From an uncultured Polycyclovorans sp. (lineage in GTDB: Bacteria > Pseudomonadota > Gammaproteobacteria > Nevskiales > Nevskiaceae): DNA of 7,263 nucleotides. The stretch spans positions 1 to 7,263 of the forward strand of contig CAKZHZ010000003.1 in the NCBI GenBank assembly GCA_936928855.1, in the 5' to 3' direction. Positions 1 through 7,263 of this stretch are shown here, one piece after another. The position numbers were made by a program, and so were the translations under genes. Every line of letters starts with the position of its first letter. Position 1 is the first letter of the stretch. A model generated the notes under the pieces. That model was not told the DNA's origin, did no database searches, and saw only the letters and a program-made list of their open reading frames with translations.

Positions 1-486
1 GTCCTGCAGGCGCTCGGCCTTCTTCTGGCCGGTGACGATGATTTCCTCAACGCCGCCGCGGCGACCGATCTCGACACCGGCGGTGGCGCCGGCCTGCGGA
101 TCGAGCCCGGCCCCCTGATCTGCCGGCAACGCCGTGACGGGCTGGACGCTGACCGTCTTGTCACCGGTGGCGAAGTAGCCCATCGAGGTGCCGGCGAGCA
201 GTTGTTGCAGGGCGTCCTGCAGGGTCATTTCCCCGGTCACCCCGTTGGAGTCGATACCACGCACGGTATCCGCGGACATCAACACCTCGATCCCGGCCTG
301 ACGCGACAGCACGATGAGCGCGCTGTCCAGCGACTGCGGCGCGATATCCACCGTGACGGTTTGCTGCAGCACGGCTTGCGCGCGGGCCGGTGGGCTGTAG
401 GTGAATGCCCCCGCCAGACCGGTCATGACGGCCAGACAGAAGACAAGGCGCGGCAAGACGGTCGGCAATACGGTGTATCGCTTCAT
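1..486 (-). CDS. TonB-dependent receptor with N-terminal STN signalling domain (partial, C-terminus off the window)
   Basis: Outer-membrane receptor that would import a large ligand (siderophore, haem, vitamin or other) using TonB energy and signal its occupancy inward. Only the first 162 codons are present; the frame is open to the left edge, so plug and barrel are missing. Residues 1-36 form a signal peptide (KR near the N-terminus, hydrophobic core, cleavage after ARA at 34-36). Residues about 44-112 resemble the secretin/TonB short N-terminal (STN) domain, including VDIAPQSLDSALIVLSRQAG. A TonB-box-like EEIIVTGQ lies at 147-154, followed by KKAERLQD, as is common just before the plug. The ATG at 486-484 is chosen because GGGAGGAG (491-498) sits about 5 nt upstream. 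It lies 184 bp downstream of fecR on the same strand, the usual order for receptors controlled by a FecI/FecR pair. The ligand is unknown. Confidence 0.88.
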   Translation of the reverse strand, partial: MKRYTVLPTVLPRLVFCLAVMTGLAGAFTYSPPARAQAVLQQTVTVDIAPQSLDSALIVLSRQAGIEVLMSADTVRGIDSNGVTGEMTLQDALQQLLAGTSMGYFATGDKTVSVQPVTALPADQGAGLDPQAGATAGVEIGRRGGVEEIIVTGQKKAERLQD

Positions 487-670
487 GCGACTCCTCCCAG
501 AGTAAGCGTTATCGGTAGCTGCTCCTCTAAAGACGACGGAGGGACGATTCGCGGCGCTCGAGGAGACGACGAGGTTCTTGCGTGACGCGTGATGCGCGCC
601 GAGTACCCGCCATCACACGCCACACTTCCGCCGCGTCGGGGCGGCTTTTCCGCGACGGGGAAAGGCGTGC
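487..670 (-). promoter_or_regulatory. fecR-receptor intergenic region, probable location of the sigma-dependent receptor promoter
   Basis: This 184-bp gap separates the FecR stop from the receptor start. In FecI/FecR systems the receptor gene usually has its own promoter read by the cognate ECF sigma factor, so the promoter is expected here. I cannot name -35 and -10 boxes with confidence. Visible structure: a 6-bp inverted repeat GTGATG (589-594) / CATCAC (611-616), and an imperfect direct repeat CCGCGTCGGGG (631-641) / CCGCGACGGGG (650-660) close to the fecR end. No convincing intrinsic terminator follows fecR. The regulatory role is inferred from gene order. Confidence 0.4.
491..498 (-). 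promoter_or_regulatory. Ribosome binding site of the TonB-dependent receptor
   Basis: On the minus strand GGGAGGAG lies about 5 nt before the ATG at 486. It is the strongest Shine-Dalgarno match in this cluster and fixes the receptor start. This suggests the receptor is translated more efficiently than the regulators upstream, as expected for an abundant outer-membrane protein. Confidence 0.75.
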
Positions 671-1738
671 CTATCCCTGATACAGCGCTTCGATCACCAG
701 GTGGTCGCCCTGCTCCCGAATGGCGATGGGGAACAGGCGCGGCAGGGTGTGCAGCCACTGTCCGGTGAGCCGGGTAAGCAGGGTGCCGCTGAATCGCATG
801 TCGGCCACCCGTGGATCGACAATACGGACTTCGCGATCCGCGTATCGATTGAAGTCGGCAATGACGGCGGACAGGGGTTCGTCGGTGTATTCGAGTCGCC
901 CCTCGCGCCACGCGAGCGCCTGCGCGGGATCGACCGATGCCACCACGGGCGCATTGGTAGCCGCGGTTTCCCAGGTCACTTCACCGCCGGCCCGCACGCG
1001 CAGCGGCTCCGAGGCCACAGCGTCCCTGAAGACATCCACCACCCCTTCGGTGACGGTGACGACGATGCGCTCACCCGCACGCCGCACGTTGAAGGCCGTG
1101 CCGACCGCGCGCACCCGCACCGCCCCCACCTTCACCACGAAGGGCCGCTGCGGGTTCGACTGCACCGTGAAGTAGGCTTCGCCAGCCTGCAGTTCGAGCT
1201 GCCGGAGCACGGGGCTGTACTCAACGGCAACCGTTGATCTCGCCGCCAACTGCATGCGCGAGCCATCCGCCAGCTCGGCGTGATGCACCGGACGGGCGGG
1301 TGCAGCCACCACCGCTTCGGCATCGGTGGGGGCGGGCAGCCAGGCCCAGTTGCCGCGCAATTGCCATCCGCCGGCAGCGGTACCCATGACCAGGATCATC
1401 AGGGCGGCGGCCGCCAGCCCCGCAGGGCGACGCAAGGCACGCCGCAGGCCGAAGCCGGCGCGTCGCACATGCGGACGCCAGCCGCGCAGGGCCAGCGGCA
1501 CCGGCCCGGTGAGCTCCCCGGCCACCACTTCCGCCGCCAGCCCGCCACTGAGTTGCCACAGCTGTTGTACCCGCTCGAACGCATGCTGGTTACGCGGGTC
1601 CCGCTCACACCACTGCACCCAGCCGACGATGACCTCATCGTCGTCGGGATTTTCCCGCAGCCGCATCAACCACTCGGTGGCGGTTTCCAGCCGTTGCGCC
1701 TCTCCAACACGGGCGTAGGGAGTGTCGAAAGGTTTCAT
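671..1738 (-). CDS. FecR-family anti-sigma factor / transmembrane sigma regulator
   Basis: Inner-membrane protein of 355 residues that in this family holds the partner ECF sigma factor and relays a signal from the receptor's STN domain in the periplasm. Residues about 15-62 match the cytoplasmic FecR N-terminal (DUF4880) type, including ATEWLMRLRENP, a WVQWCERDPRNQHAFERV stretch and a following W. A single membrane segment lies at about 106-125 (GLAAAALMILVMGTAAGGW) after an arginine-rich stretch, which places the N-terminus inside. Residues about 152-246 are the FecR domain (LADGSRMQLAARSTV, LQAGEAYFTV, RAVGTAFNV, VTEGVVDV). Residues about 281-350 look like the C-terminal STN-like domain (LEYTDEPLSAVIADFNRY). 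Its ATG overlaps the sigma stop as ATGA (1735-1738), so the two are probably translationally coupled; AGGTG lies at a suitable distance upstream. Length and domain order are normal for the family. Confidence 0.9.
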   Translation of the reverse strand: MKPFDTPYARVGEAQRLETATEWLMRLRENPDDDEVIVGWVQWCERDPRNQHAFERVQQLWQLSGGLAAEVVAGELTGPVPLALRGWRPHVRRAGFGLRRALRRPAGLAAAALMILVMGTAAGGWQLRGNWAWLPAPTDAEAVVAAPARPVHHAELADGSRMQLAARSTVAVEYSPVLRQLELQAGEAYFTVQSNPQRPFVVKVGAVRVRAVGTAFNVRRAGERIVVTVTEGVVDVFRDAVASEPLRVRAGGEVTWETAATNAPVVASVDPAQALAWREGRLEYTDEPLSAVIADFNRYADREVRIVDPRVADMRFSGTLLTRLTGQWLHTLPRLFPIAIREQGDHLVIEALYQG

Positions 1739-2370
1739 GGGAACACCTGCTCTTTGGCCTCGGCCTCGGTCAGGCCATCCAGGCGCAGGCGGCAGTAGGC
1801 GGTGACACGCCGCAGGTATTTGCGGGTCTGGGTTTCCTTGAGGCCGAGCCGGGCCCCGATATCCGGCGTGGCCATCTCCTCGAATCGCGCCATCAGGAAC
1901 GCCTGGCGGTAACGCGCGGGGAGCTCCAGCAGTGCCTGCCGGACAATGGCGAGTTCCTCGCGGGCGCCGACTTCCCGTCCGGGATCCAGCGTGTTGGTCA
2001 ACTCTTCCTCGTCAAATACGGCCTCCGCCCGATCCGCCCGCACCCGGCGGCGCAGACGATCCATGGCGATATTGGCCGCCGTCTTGAACAGGTAGGCGCG
2101 AAGAAAGCTCACCGCTCCCGGACGGTCGACCTGCAACAGTCGGACATAGGCCTCCTGCGCCACTTCCCGGGCTTCCGCCTCATTGCCCAGACGGCCCGTC
2201 AGGAAAATCACCAAGGTGCGGTTGTGATGCTGGAACAGCTCCGACAGCGCCGTCGCATGCCGCTGGGGCGCAGCAGCATCTCGTTCGGTGGACGGCTCGC
2301 GAGGATCGTCGGTAGGGGTCAGGGTCAGGCGTCCGGCCATGGGTGACGGTGCAGTATAGAAAAGCCTCAC
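1735..2370 (-). CDS. ECF-family (FecI-like) RNA polymerase sigma factor
   Basis: Directs RNA polymerase to a small regulon, probably including the receptor gene downstream. Sigma region 2 spans about residues 44-108 (LFQHHNRTLVIFLTGRLG, then AREVAQEAYVRLLQ and LFKTAANIAMDRLRRR). Region 4 spans about 141-196 (LLELPARYRQAFLMARFEE, then a helix-turn-helix with IGARLGLKETQTRKYLRR). No region 3 is present, as expected for ECF factors. The start is uncertain. The longest frame begins at a GTG at 2370 with AGGGG too close to serve as a ribosome site; an ATG at 2340 (codon 11) has no Shine-Dalgarno but follows a TATACT box (2353-2358) closely. Family members are usually about 165-200 residues, so the ATG (201 residues) fits better. 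It is the first gene of the sigma-fecR-receptor set. No Fur-type box was recognised upstream, so iron control is not shown. Confidence 0.9.
   Translation of the reverse strand: MRLFYTAPSPMAGRLTLTPTDDPREPSTERDAAAPQRHATALSELFQHHNRTLVIFLTGRLGNEAEAREVAQEAYVRLLQVDRPGAVSFLRAYLFKTAANIAMDRLRRRVRADRAEAVFDEEELTNTLDPGREVGAREELAIVRQALLELPARYRQAFLMARFEEMATPDIGARLGLKETQTRKYLRRVTAYCRLRLDGLTEAEAKEQVFP
2353..2358 (-). promoter_or_regulatory. TATACT, possible -10 box of the ECF sigma gene
   Basis: On the minus strand TATACT lies 12 bp before the ATG at 2340. It matches the sigma-70 -10 consensus at five of six positions. No good -35 is found 16-18 bp upstream (CGTCTA at 17 bp). If used, transcription would start within a few bases of the ATG, giving an almost leaderless mRNA and excluding the GTG at 2370. 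Confidence 0.25.
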
Positions 2371-2381
2371 ACCCCTAGACG

Positions 2382-2409
2382 AACGAGAGCGCCATTGCGG
2401 CGCTCCGTT
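2382..2409 (-). terminator. Hairpin after the rubredoxin gene, possible bidirectional terminator
   Basis: GAGCGCC (2387-2393) pairs perfectly with GGCGCTC (2399-2405) around ATTGC. The stem extends by AACG/CGTT (2382-2385 with 2406-2409) past a one-base bulge. On the minus strand it lies about 37 nt after the rubredoxin stop but is followed only by a mixed TCGTTCGTC tract. On the plus strand it ends in CGTTTT. It could separate rubredoxin from the sigma-factor gene. The weak U-tract on the minus strand makes efficiency doubtful. Confidence 0.4.
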
Positions 2410-2446
2410 TTACCCCTCAGCACTCACTACGCAGTACTGAAGCTTC

Positions 2447-2611
2447 TCAGATCTCTTCCATCTGGAAGTCGATCTTGGACGCGCCGCAATCCGGGCAGGT
2501 CCAGGTATCCGGCACATCTTCCCACTTGGTGCCGGCCGGGATGCCCTCGTCCGGCATGCCCACGGCTTCGTCATAAACGAAATCACAGATCAAGCAGCGC
2601 CACTTGCGCAT
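2447..2611 (-). CDS. Rubredoxin, AlkG2-type electron donor to the alkane hydroxylase
   Basis: Small one-iron protein of 54 residues in the cytoplasm that carries electrons from a rubredoxin reductase to AlkB. The iron ligands are Cys6 and Cys9 (CLIC) and Cys39 and Cys42 (CPDC). The fold signature YDEAVGMPDEG, PAGTKWEDVP and DTWTCPDCG is complete. After the second CPDCG the sequence runs ASKIDF without the extra arginine-containing insertion seen in the first (AlkG1) domain of Pseudomonas AlkG, so it resembles the AlkG2 type that can transfer electrons to the hydroxylase. One oddity is Asp10 after the first CxxC, where Gly is usual. The start is fixed by GAGAGGA (2619-2625), 7 nt before the ATG. 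It sits 133 bp downstream of alkB on the same strand, but a strong terminator lies between them, so it may have its own promoter or depend on read-through. No reductase gene is present here. Confidence 0.93.
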   Translation of the reverse strand: MRKWRCLICDFVYDEAVGMPDEGIPAGTKWEDVPDTWTCPDCGASKIDFQMEEI

Positions 2612-2698
2612 TTCACGTTCCTCTCAGGTGCGATGAATCCCGGCTGATGGTGGCAACGCCAGCGGCGGCGCACCTCCTCAGGCCGGATGATGCCCAAC
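2612..2698 (-). promoter_or_regulatory. Rubredoxin leader between the alkB terminator and the rubredoxin start
   Basis: About 87 bp remain between the end of the alkB terminator and the rubredoxin ATG. A good ribosome site (GAGAGGA, 2619-2625) is present. I see no convincing sigma-70 promoter; TTGCCA occurs but without a matching -10. A promoter is inferred only because the terminator upstream should cut off most alkB transcription. Confidence 0.3.
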
Positions 2699-2731
2699 AA
2701 AAAAGGCGGCGCGGAGACGATCCGCGCCGCC
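2699..2731 (-). terminator. Strong intrinsic terminator of alkB
   Basis: On the minus strand, 13 nt after the alkB TAA, an 11-bp perfect stem GGCGGCGCGGA / TCCGCGCCGCC (arms 2721-2731 and 2705-2715) encloses a 5-nt loop. It is followed directly by six T (2704 to 2699) and then GTT. This is a textbook rho-independent terminator and should end most alkB transcripts before the rubredoxin gene. Confidence 0.93.
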
Positions 2732-2744
2732 CACCGCTCATAGT

Positions 2745-3908
2745 TTACGCCGACTGCGCCGGATACTTGGCAATCACCGCCTCGCGCATCGAGGGCTTGA
2801 TGTTGGCCTGGGTCATGTCGCCCTTGAAGTGCGCCACCACCTTGGGGTTCATCAACCGGAACCACAGCGGCGGCAGGTAGGCCACCATGATCATCGCAGC
2901 GTAACCGGAGGGCAGCTCGGGCACCCCCTCGAAATTGCGCAGCGTCTGATAGGAACGCGTGGGGTTGGCGTGATGGTCGGAGTGTCGCTGCAGGTGATAG
3001 AGCAGGACGTTGGTGACGGTGTGATTGGAGTTCCAGGAGTGGTGCGGCTGGCAACGCTCGTAGCTCCCATCAGCTTTCTTCTGGCGCTTGAGGCCATAGT
3101 GCTCCAGGTAGTTCACCACCTCCAGCAGGCTGCCGCCGTAGACCGCAGCCACCAGCATCAGCGGCAGCGCCAACCATCCCAGCCAGGCGGCCATGCCGCC
3201 CCAGATGACGGCGGTCATCGCCCACGCCTGCAGGTTGTTGTTCTGCCAGTGCCAGACGCCCTTGCCCTGGCGCGCCAGCCGTTGCCGCTCCAGCGCCCAG
3301 CCGGACCTGATGGAACCGATCACGCAGCGGGGAAAGAACTCATAGAAGGTTTCGCCAAAGCGGGCAGTGGCCGGATCTTCCGGCGTGGCCACTCGAACGT
3401 GATGGCCGCGATTGTGCTCCACGAAAAAGTGGCCGTAGGCCCCCGGCGCCAGGGCCAGCTTGGCGAGGAACCGCTCCAGCGGATCGGTCTGATGCCCGAG
3501 CTCATGCCCGACATTGATGGCAAGGCCACAGATCAACCCGGTCGACACCACCATCCCCAGCATTTCGTACCAGGCCAGATCGGTGGTGACCATGGTCCAG
3601 ATCATGAAACCCCAGGAGAAGAAGTACACCGGCAGCGAGGCAAACAGCGCCCAGCGGTAATAGCCGTCCTCCGCCAATCCGGCGATGGCGCTGTCCGGCG
3701 GGTTCTGCTGGTCCTCGCCGATCAGGTAGTCGAGCGCAGGGATGACGCCGTAGAGGACGGCCAGCGGGGCATACAACCATGCCCAGCCCCCCAGGGTCTG
3801 CCACAGCAACACGGCGGCAACGGGCAGCAGGAAGATGACGGCACCCAGGGGCCAGAGATAGCGCTTGCGGTCGCGCCACACGGCGCTGGGGACGGAAACG
3901 GACGACAT
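2745..3908 (-). CDS. alkB: Alkane 1-monooxygenase (integral-membrane non-haem di-iron alkane hydroxylase)
   Basis: Inner-membrane enzyme that oxidises n-alkanes to 1-alkanols with O2 and electrons from rubredoxin, the first step of aerobic alkane use. With the start at 3908 it has 387 residues, close to the usual 380-410. The family's histidine motifs are complete: GHELGH at 134-139, EHNRGHH at 164-170 followed by VRVATPEDPATAR, the AlkB signature NYLEHYGL at 266-273, and LQRHSDHH at 306-313 followed by PTRSYQ. Hydrophobic segments at about 19-39, 42-64, 86-106, 114-133, 227-246 and 248-265 fit six membrane helices. The ATG at 3908 is preferred over the upstream ATG at 3971 because GAGGAG lies 7 nt before it, and the 21 extra codons would cover the promoter and operator. 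Leu52 aligns with Trp55 of the Pseudomonas GPo1 enzyme, the residue that limits chain length there. Rubredoxin follows on the same strand. Confidence 0.96.
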   Translation of the reverse strand: MSSVSVPSAVWRDRKRYLWPLGAVIFLLPVAAVLLWQTLGGWAWLYAPLAVLYGVIPALDYLIGEDQQNPPDSAIAGLAEDGYYRWALFASLPVYFFSWGFMIWTMVTTDLAWYEMLGMVVSTGLICGLAINVGHELGHQTDPLERFLAKLALAPGAYGHFFVEHNRGHHVRVATPEDPATARFGETFYEFFPRCVIGSIRSGWALERQRLARQGKGVWHWQNNNLQAWAMTAVIWGGMAAWLGWLALPLMLVAAVYGGSLLEVVNYLEHYGLKRQKKADGSYERCQPHHSWNSNHTVTNVLLYHLQRHSDHHANPTRSYQTLRNFEGVPELPSGYAAMIMVAYLPPLWFRLMNPKVVAHFKGDMTQANIKPSMREAVIAKYPAQSA

Positions 3909-3936
3909 GAACGGGCTCCTCGAAAAATGCGTTGTG

Positions 3937-3971
3937 ACCGATCGTTCAATTAAAACTAACCGAGCGTTCAA
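3937..3971 (-). promoter_or_regulatory. Paired operator-like repeats at the alkB promoter, probably for a TetR-type repressor
   Basis: Two 13-bp copies of ACCGAKCGTTCAA (plus-strand sense) lie at 3937-3949 and 3959-3971, identical at 12 of 13 positions and 22 bp apart start to start, about two helical turns. The copy nearer the gene sits in a near-palindrome TGACCGATCGTTCA (3935-3948) with six of seven pairs matching around CGATCG, as is usual for TetR-family operators. One copy fills the spacer between the -35 and -10 boxes and the other covers the expected transcription start, so binding should repress alkB. The regulator gene is not in the window, and the family assignment is inference from the shape of the site. 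Confidence 0.6.
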
Positions 3972-3981
3972 GCGCTGTCAA
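3953..3981 (-). promoter_or_regulatory. Sigma-70-type promoter of alkB
   Basis: On the minus strand a perfect TTGACA (3981-3976) is followed after exactly 17 bp by TAGTTT (3958-3953), a weak -10 with three of six matches. Transcription would start near 3946 and leave a leader of about 40 nt with GAGGAG before the ATG at 3908. The strong -35 and weak -10 overlap the two operator repeats, which suits a regulated promoter. Confidence 0.55.
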
Positions 3982-4022
3982 TCGACTCACCAGCATCTGG
4001 CGTCAGGGAGACCCGCGGGCAC

Positions 4023-4054
4023 AAAAAAGGCCGAAGGCGTCAGCGCCTCCGGCC
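4023..4054 (-). terminator. Intrinsic terminator without an obvious upstream gene
   Basis: On the minus strand GGCCGGAGGCG (4054-4044) pairs with CGCCTTCGGCC (4039-4029) across a CTGA loop; the single non-Watson-Crick position is a G-U pair in this direction only. Six T follow directly (4028-4023). In the plus direction the pair would be A-C and no T-run follows, so it acts leftward. No protein gene on the minus strand ends here; it lies about 40 bp before the alkB -35 box and would insulate alkB or end a small RNA. Confidence 0.85.
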
Positions 4055-4110
4055 AGGGGACCCGGTCCGCTAGGGGGAGAACCGGGTGGGGGAGAGCGGA
4101 CCTGGGTGGC
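4023..4110 (-). ncRNA. Candidate small RNA: C-rich-loop hairpin plus intrinsic terminator
   Basis: Just upstream (minus strand) of the terminator at 4023-4054 a second hairpin is formed by ACCC-A-GGTCCGCT (4107-4095) and AGCGGACCGGGT (4071-4060): 12 pairs with one bulged base. Its 23-nt loop contains CTCCCCC twice, complementary to Shine-Dalgarno-like GGGGGAG. A hairpin exposing C-rich repeats followed by an intrinsic terminator is the layout of several bacterial base-pairing small RNAs. The 5' end is a guess and no good promoter was found upstream, so this remains a proposal. It could instead be a remnant leader or only an insulating terminator. Confidence 0.3.
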
Positions 4111-4275
4111 GCCCGGGGTCCGTGGACATACCTTAGGGGCGCAACTGCCGCGCGGGGGGCGGCGGAAGACACAGGGTGCAGATGCGCAGACGAGCGGCGA
4201 CGGGCGACAATGGGAGGCCTTGCGCTACCGACAAGCGGTCACCGCCCGCGGGGGGCATCATGACGATCGCGCAAT

Positions 4276-4301
4276 TATCCGCTTATCCGCATAAGAAGAT
4301 A
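4276..4301 (+). promoter_or_regulatory. 26-bp dyad upstream of metH, probable regulator-binding site
   Basis: Two nested inverted repeats share one centre (4288.5): CTTAT (4282-4286) / ATAAG (4291-4295) and TATC (4276-4279) / GATA (4298-4301). Together 10 of 13 base pairs match. The left half also belongs to a tandem TTATCCGC repeat (4275-4290). The site ends 2 bp before the ATG at 4304, so a bound protein would block either the promoter or that start. SahR, an ArsR-family regulator responding to S-adenosylhomocysteine, is known to control metH in proteobacteria and is a natural candidate, but I cannot confirm its exact site from memory. Confidence 0.5.
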
Positions 4302-4303
4302 GA

Positions 4304-6997
<2,694 letters not shown>

Positions 6998-7126
6998 GCC
7001 ATCAGCCCGTTCATCGCCGCACAGTTGGCGGTGTAGATCAAAGGATCGCCCCTCGCGGCGGAACGTCACCAGGCCGGCCTGGCGAAGCTGGGCGAGATGG
7101 AAGGACAGGGTCGCCGACGGCATGCC

Positions 7127-7263
7127 GCCCAGGCCTTCGCCCTGCCGCGTCGGGTGCACGGCGATCGGCCCCAGCAGCAGGACCGGCTTGCCCGCCACGC
7201 GCGCGAGGTGGAGGGCGAGTGGGGGACGTCCCGCGCGCCGGAGTTTGCCGCGGCCTTTGCCCG
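7127..7263 (-). pseudogene. GNAT-family N-acetyltransferase fragment fused to the ArsR fragment
   Basis: On the minus strand the frame reads GRPPLALHLARVAGKP and then VLLLGPIAVHPTRQGEGLG. The last part is the beta4-alpha3 acetyl-CoA-binding motif A of GNAT enzymes, with the Q/R-x-x-G-x-G/A loop as RQGEGLG. The frame is open to the right edge, so more N-terminal sequence may lie outside. Immediately after GLG it continues as ArsR sequence in the same frame with no C-terminal half of the acetyltransferase, so the gene is truncated. The substrate is unknown. Sequence before the GRPP stretch matches nothing I recognise and may contain further errors. Confidence 0.55.

Larger units (their letters stand above)
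3982..4303. other. Non-coding region between divergent alkB and metH
   Basis: No ORF in this 322-bp stretch resembles a protein. From left to right it holds an intrinsic terminator pointing left (4023-4054), a 12-bp hairpin with a C-rich loop on the minus strand (4060-4107), GC-rich sequence with small dyads such as GCGGTCACCGC (4235-4245) and CCCGCGGG (4245-4252), and a 26-bp dyad next to metH (4276-4301). I looked for cobalamin, SAM-I and SAH riboswitch cores upstream of metH and recognised none. I also saw no tRNA or 6S-like fold. Confidence 0.6.

Noticed and set aside
645..664. TTTCC / GGAAA hairpin next to the fecR stop as a terminator
   Set aside because: Only five pairs and no T-run on the minus strand; too weak to call.
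202..1798. Several plus-strand open frames of 127-178 codons
   Set aside because: Antisense to the receptor and FecR genes and rich in Arg, His and Pro as shadow frames are; no ribosome sites or domains.
2395..3054. Open frames of about 155-160 codons on both strands around the rubredoxin and the alkB end
   Set aside because: They run through the rubredoxin gene, the alkB terminator hairpin and the alkB end in the wrong frames; none has recognisable content.
2829..3953. A 374-codon open frame on the plus strand
   Set aside because: Exactly antisense to alkB, whose histidine motifs are unmistakable; the translation shows no fold or motif.
3909..3971. Longer AlkB with 21 extra N-terminal residues starting at 3971
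   Set aside because: The extra codons cover the operator repeats and -10 box, and the ATG at 3908 has GAGGAG at ideal spacing.
4055..4303. Riboswitch (cobalamin, SAM-I, SAH) or 6S RNA upstream of metH
   Set aside because: None of the conserved cores I know for these classes could be found on either strand; only generic GC-rich dyads are present.
7180..7263. Protein-like plus-strand reading (QDRLARHAREVEGEW and on) at the right edge
   Set aside because: It reads plausibly but is antisense to the GNAT motif A frame, which carries a recognised signature. It is too short and edge-truncated to support.

Overview
The window is GC-rich proteobacterial DNA, most likely from a hydrocarbon-degrading gammaproteobacterium. 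This rests on an AlkB-type alkane hydroxylase with an AlkG2-like rubredoxin, a FecI/FecR/TonB-receptor surface-signalling set, and a cobalamin-dependent MetH that resembles the E. coli enzyme in the parts I can compare from memory. The genus cannot be fixed from the sequence alone.

Layout. Positions 1-2370 (minus strand) carry a three-gene signalling set read right to left. It consists of an ECF sigma factor (1735-2370), a FecR-type anti-sigma factor overlapping it by 4 bp (671-1738), and, after a 184-bp gap, the N-terminal 162 codons of a TonB-dependent receptor with a signalling (STN) domain (1-486, cut by the window edge). Positions 2447-3908 (minus strand) carry the alkane oxidation pair: alkB (2745-3908) and a 54-residue rubredoxin (2447-2611). 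A strong intrinsic terminator (2699-2731) separates the two. The alkB promoter has a consensus -35 and two copies of a 13-bp operator-like element exactly 22 bp apart. Positions 3982-4303 have no protein gene, but hold an intrinsic terminator pointing left with no obvious gene in front of it, a long hairpin with a C-rich loop (together a candidate small RNA), and a 26-bp dyad just before metH. Positions 4304-6997 (plus strand) encode MetH. Its homocysteine, folate and most of its cobalamin domains are intact, but the coding sequence stops where the reactivation domain should begin.

The right end (about 6967-7263) is a mosaic. The MetH reading frame runs into the antisense strand of an ArsR-family regulator's 3' end. 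That ArsR fragment carries a one-base frameshift and lacks its N-terminus, and it is fused in frame to a piece of a GNAT acetyltransferase. Three unrelated gene fragments within 300 bp suggest either successive deletions or a chimeric assembly or library artefact.

How the genes work together. AlkB hydroxylates n-alkanes at the terminal carbon using electrons delivered by the rubredoxin; a rubredoxin reductase is not in the window. The sigma/FecR/receptor set would couple uptake of an extracellular ligand to transcription of the receptor; the ligand cannot be read from this sequence. MetH makes methionine and is not functionally linked to the other two groups. The most interesting points are the end mosaic with the domain-boundary truncation of MetH, the paired operator at alkB, the orphan terminator with its C-rich hairpin, and the dyad that questions the metH start codon.
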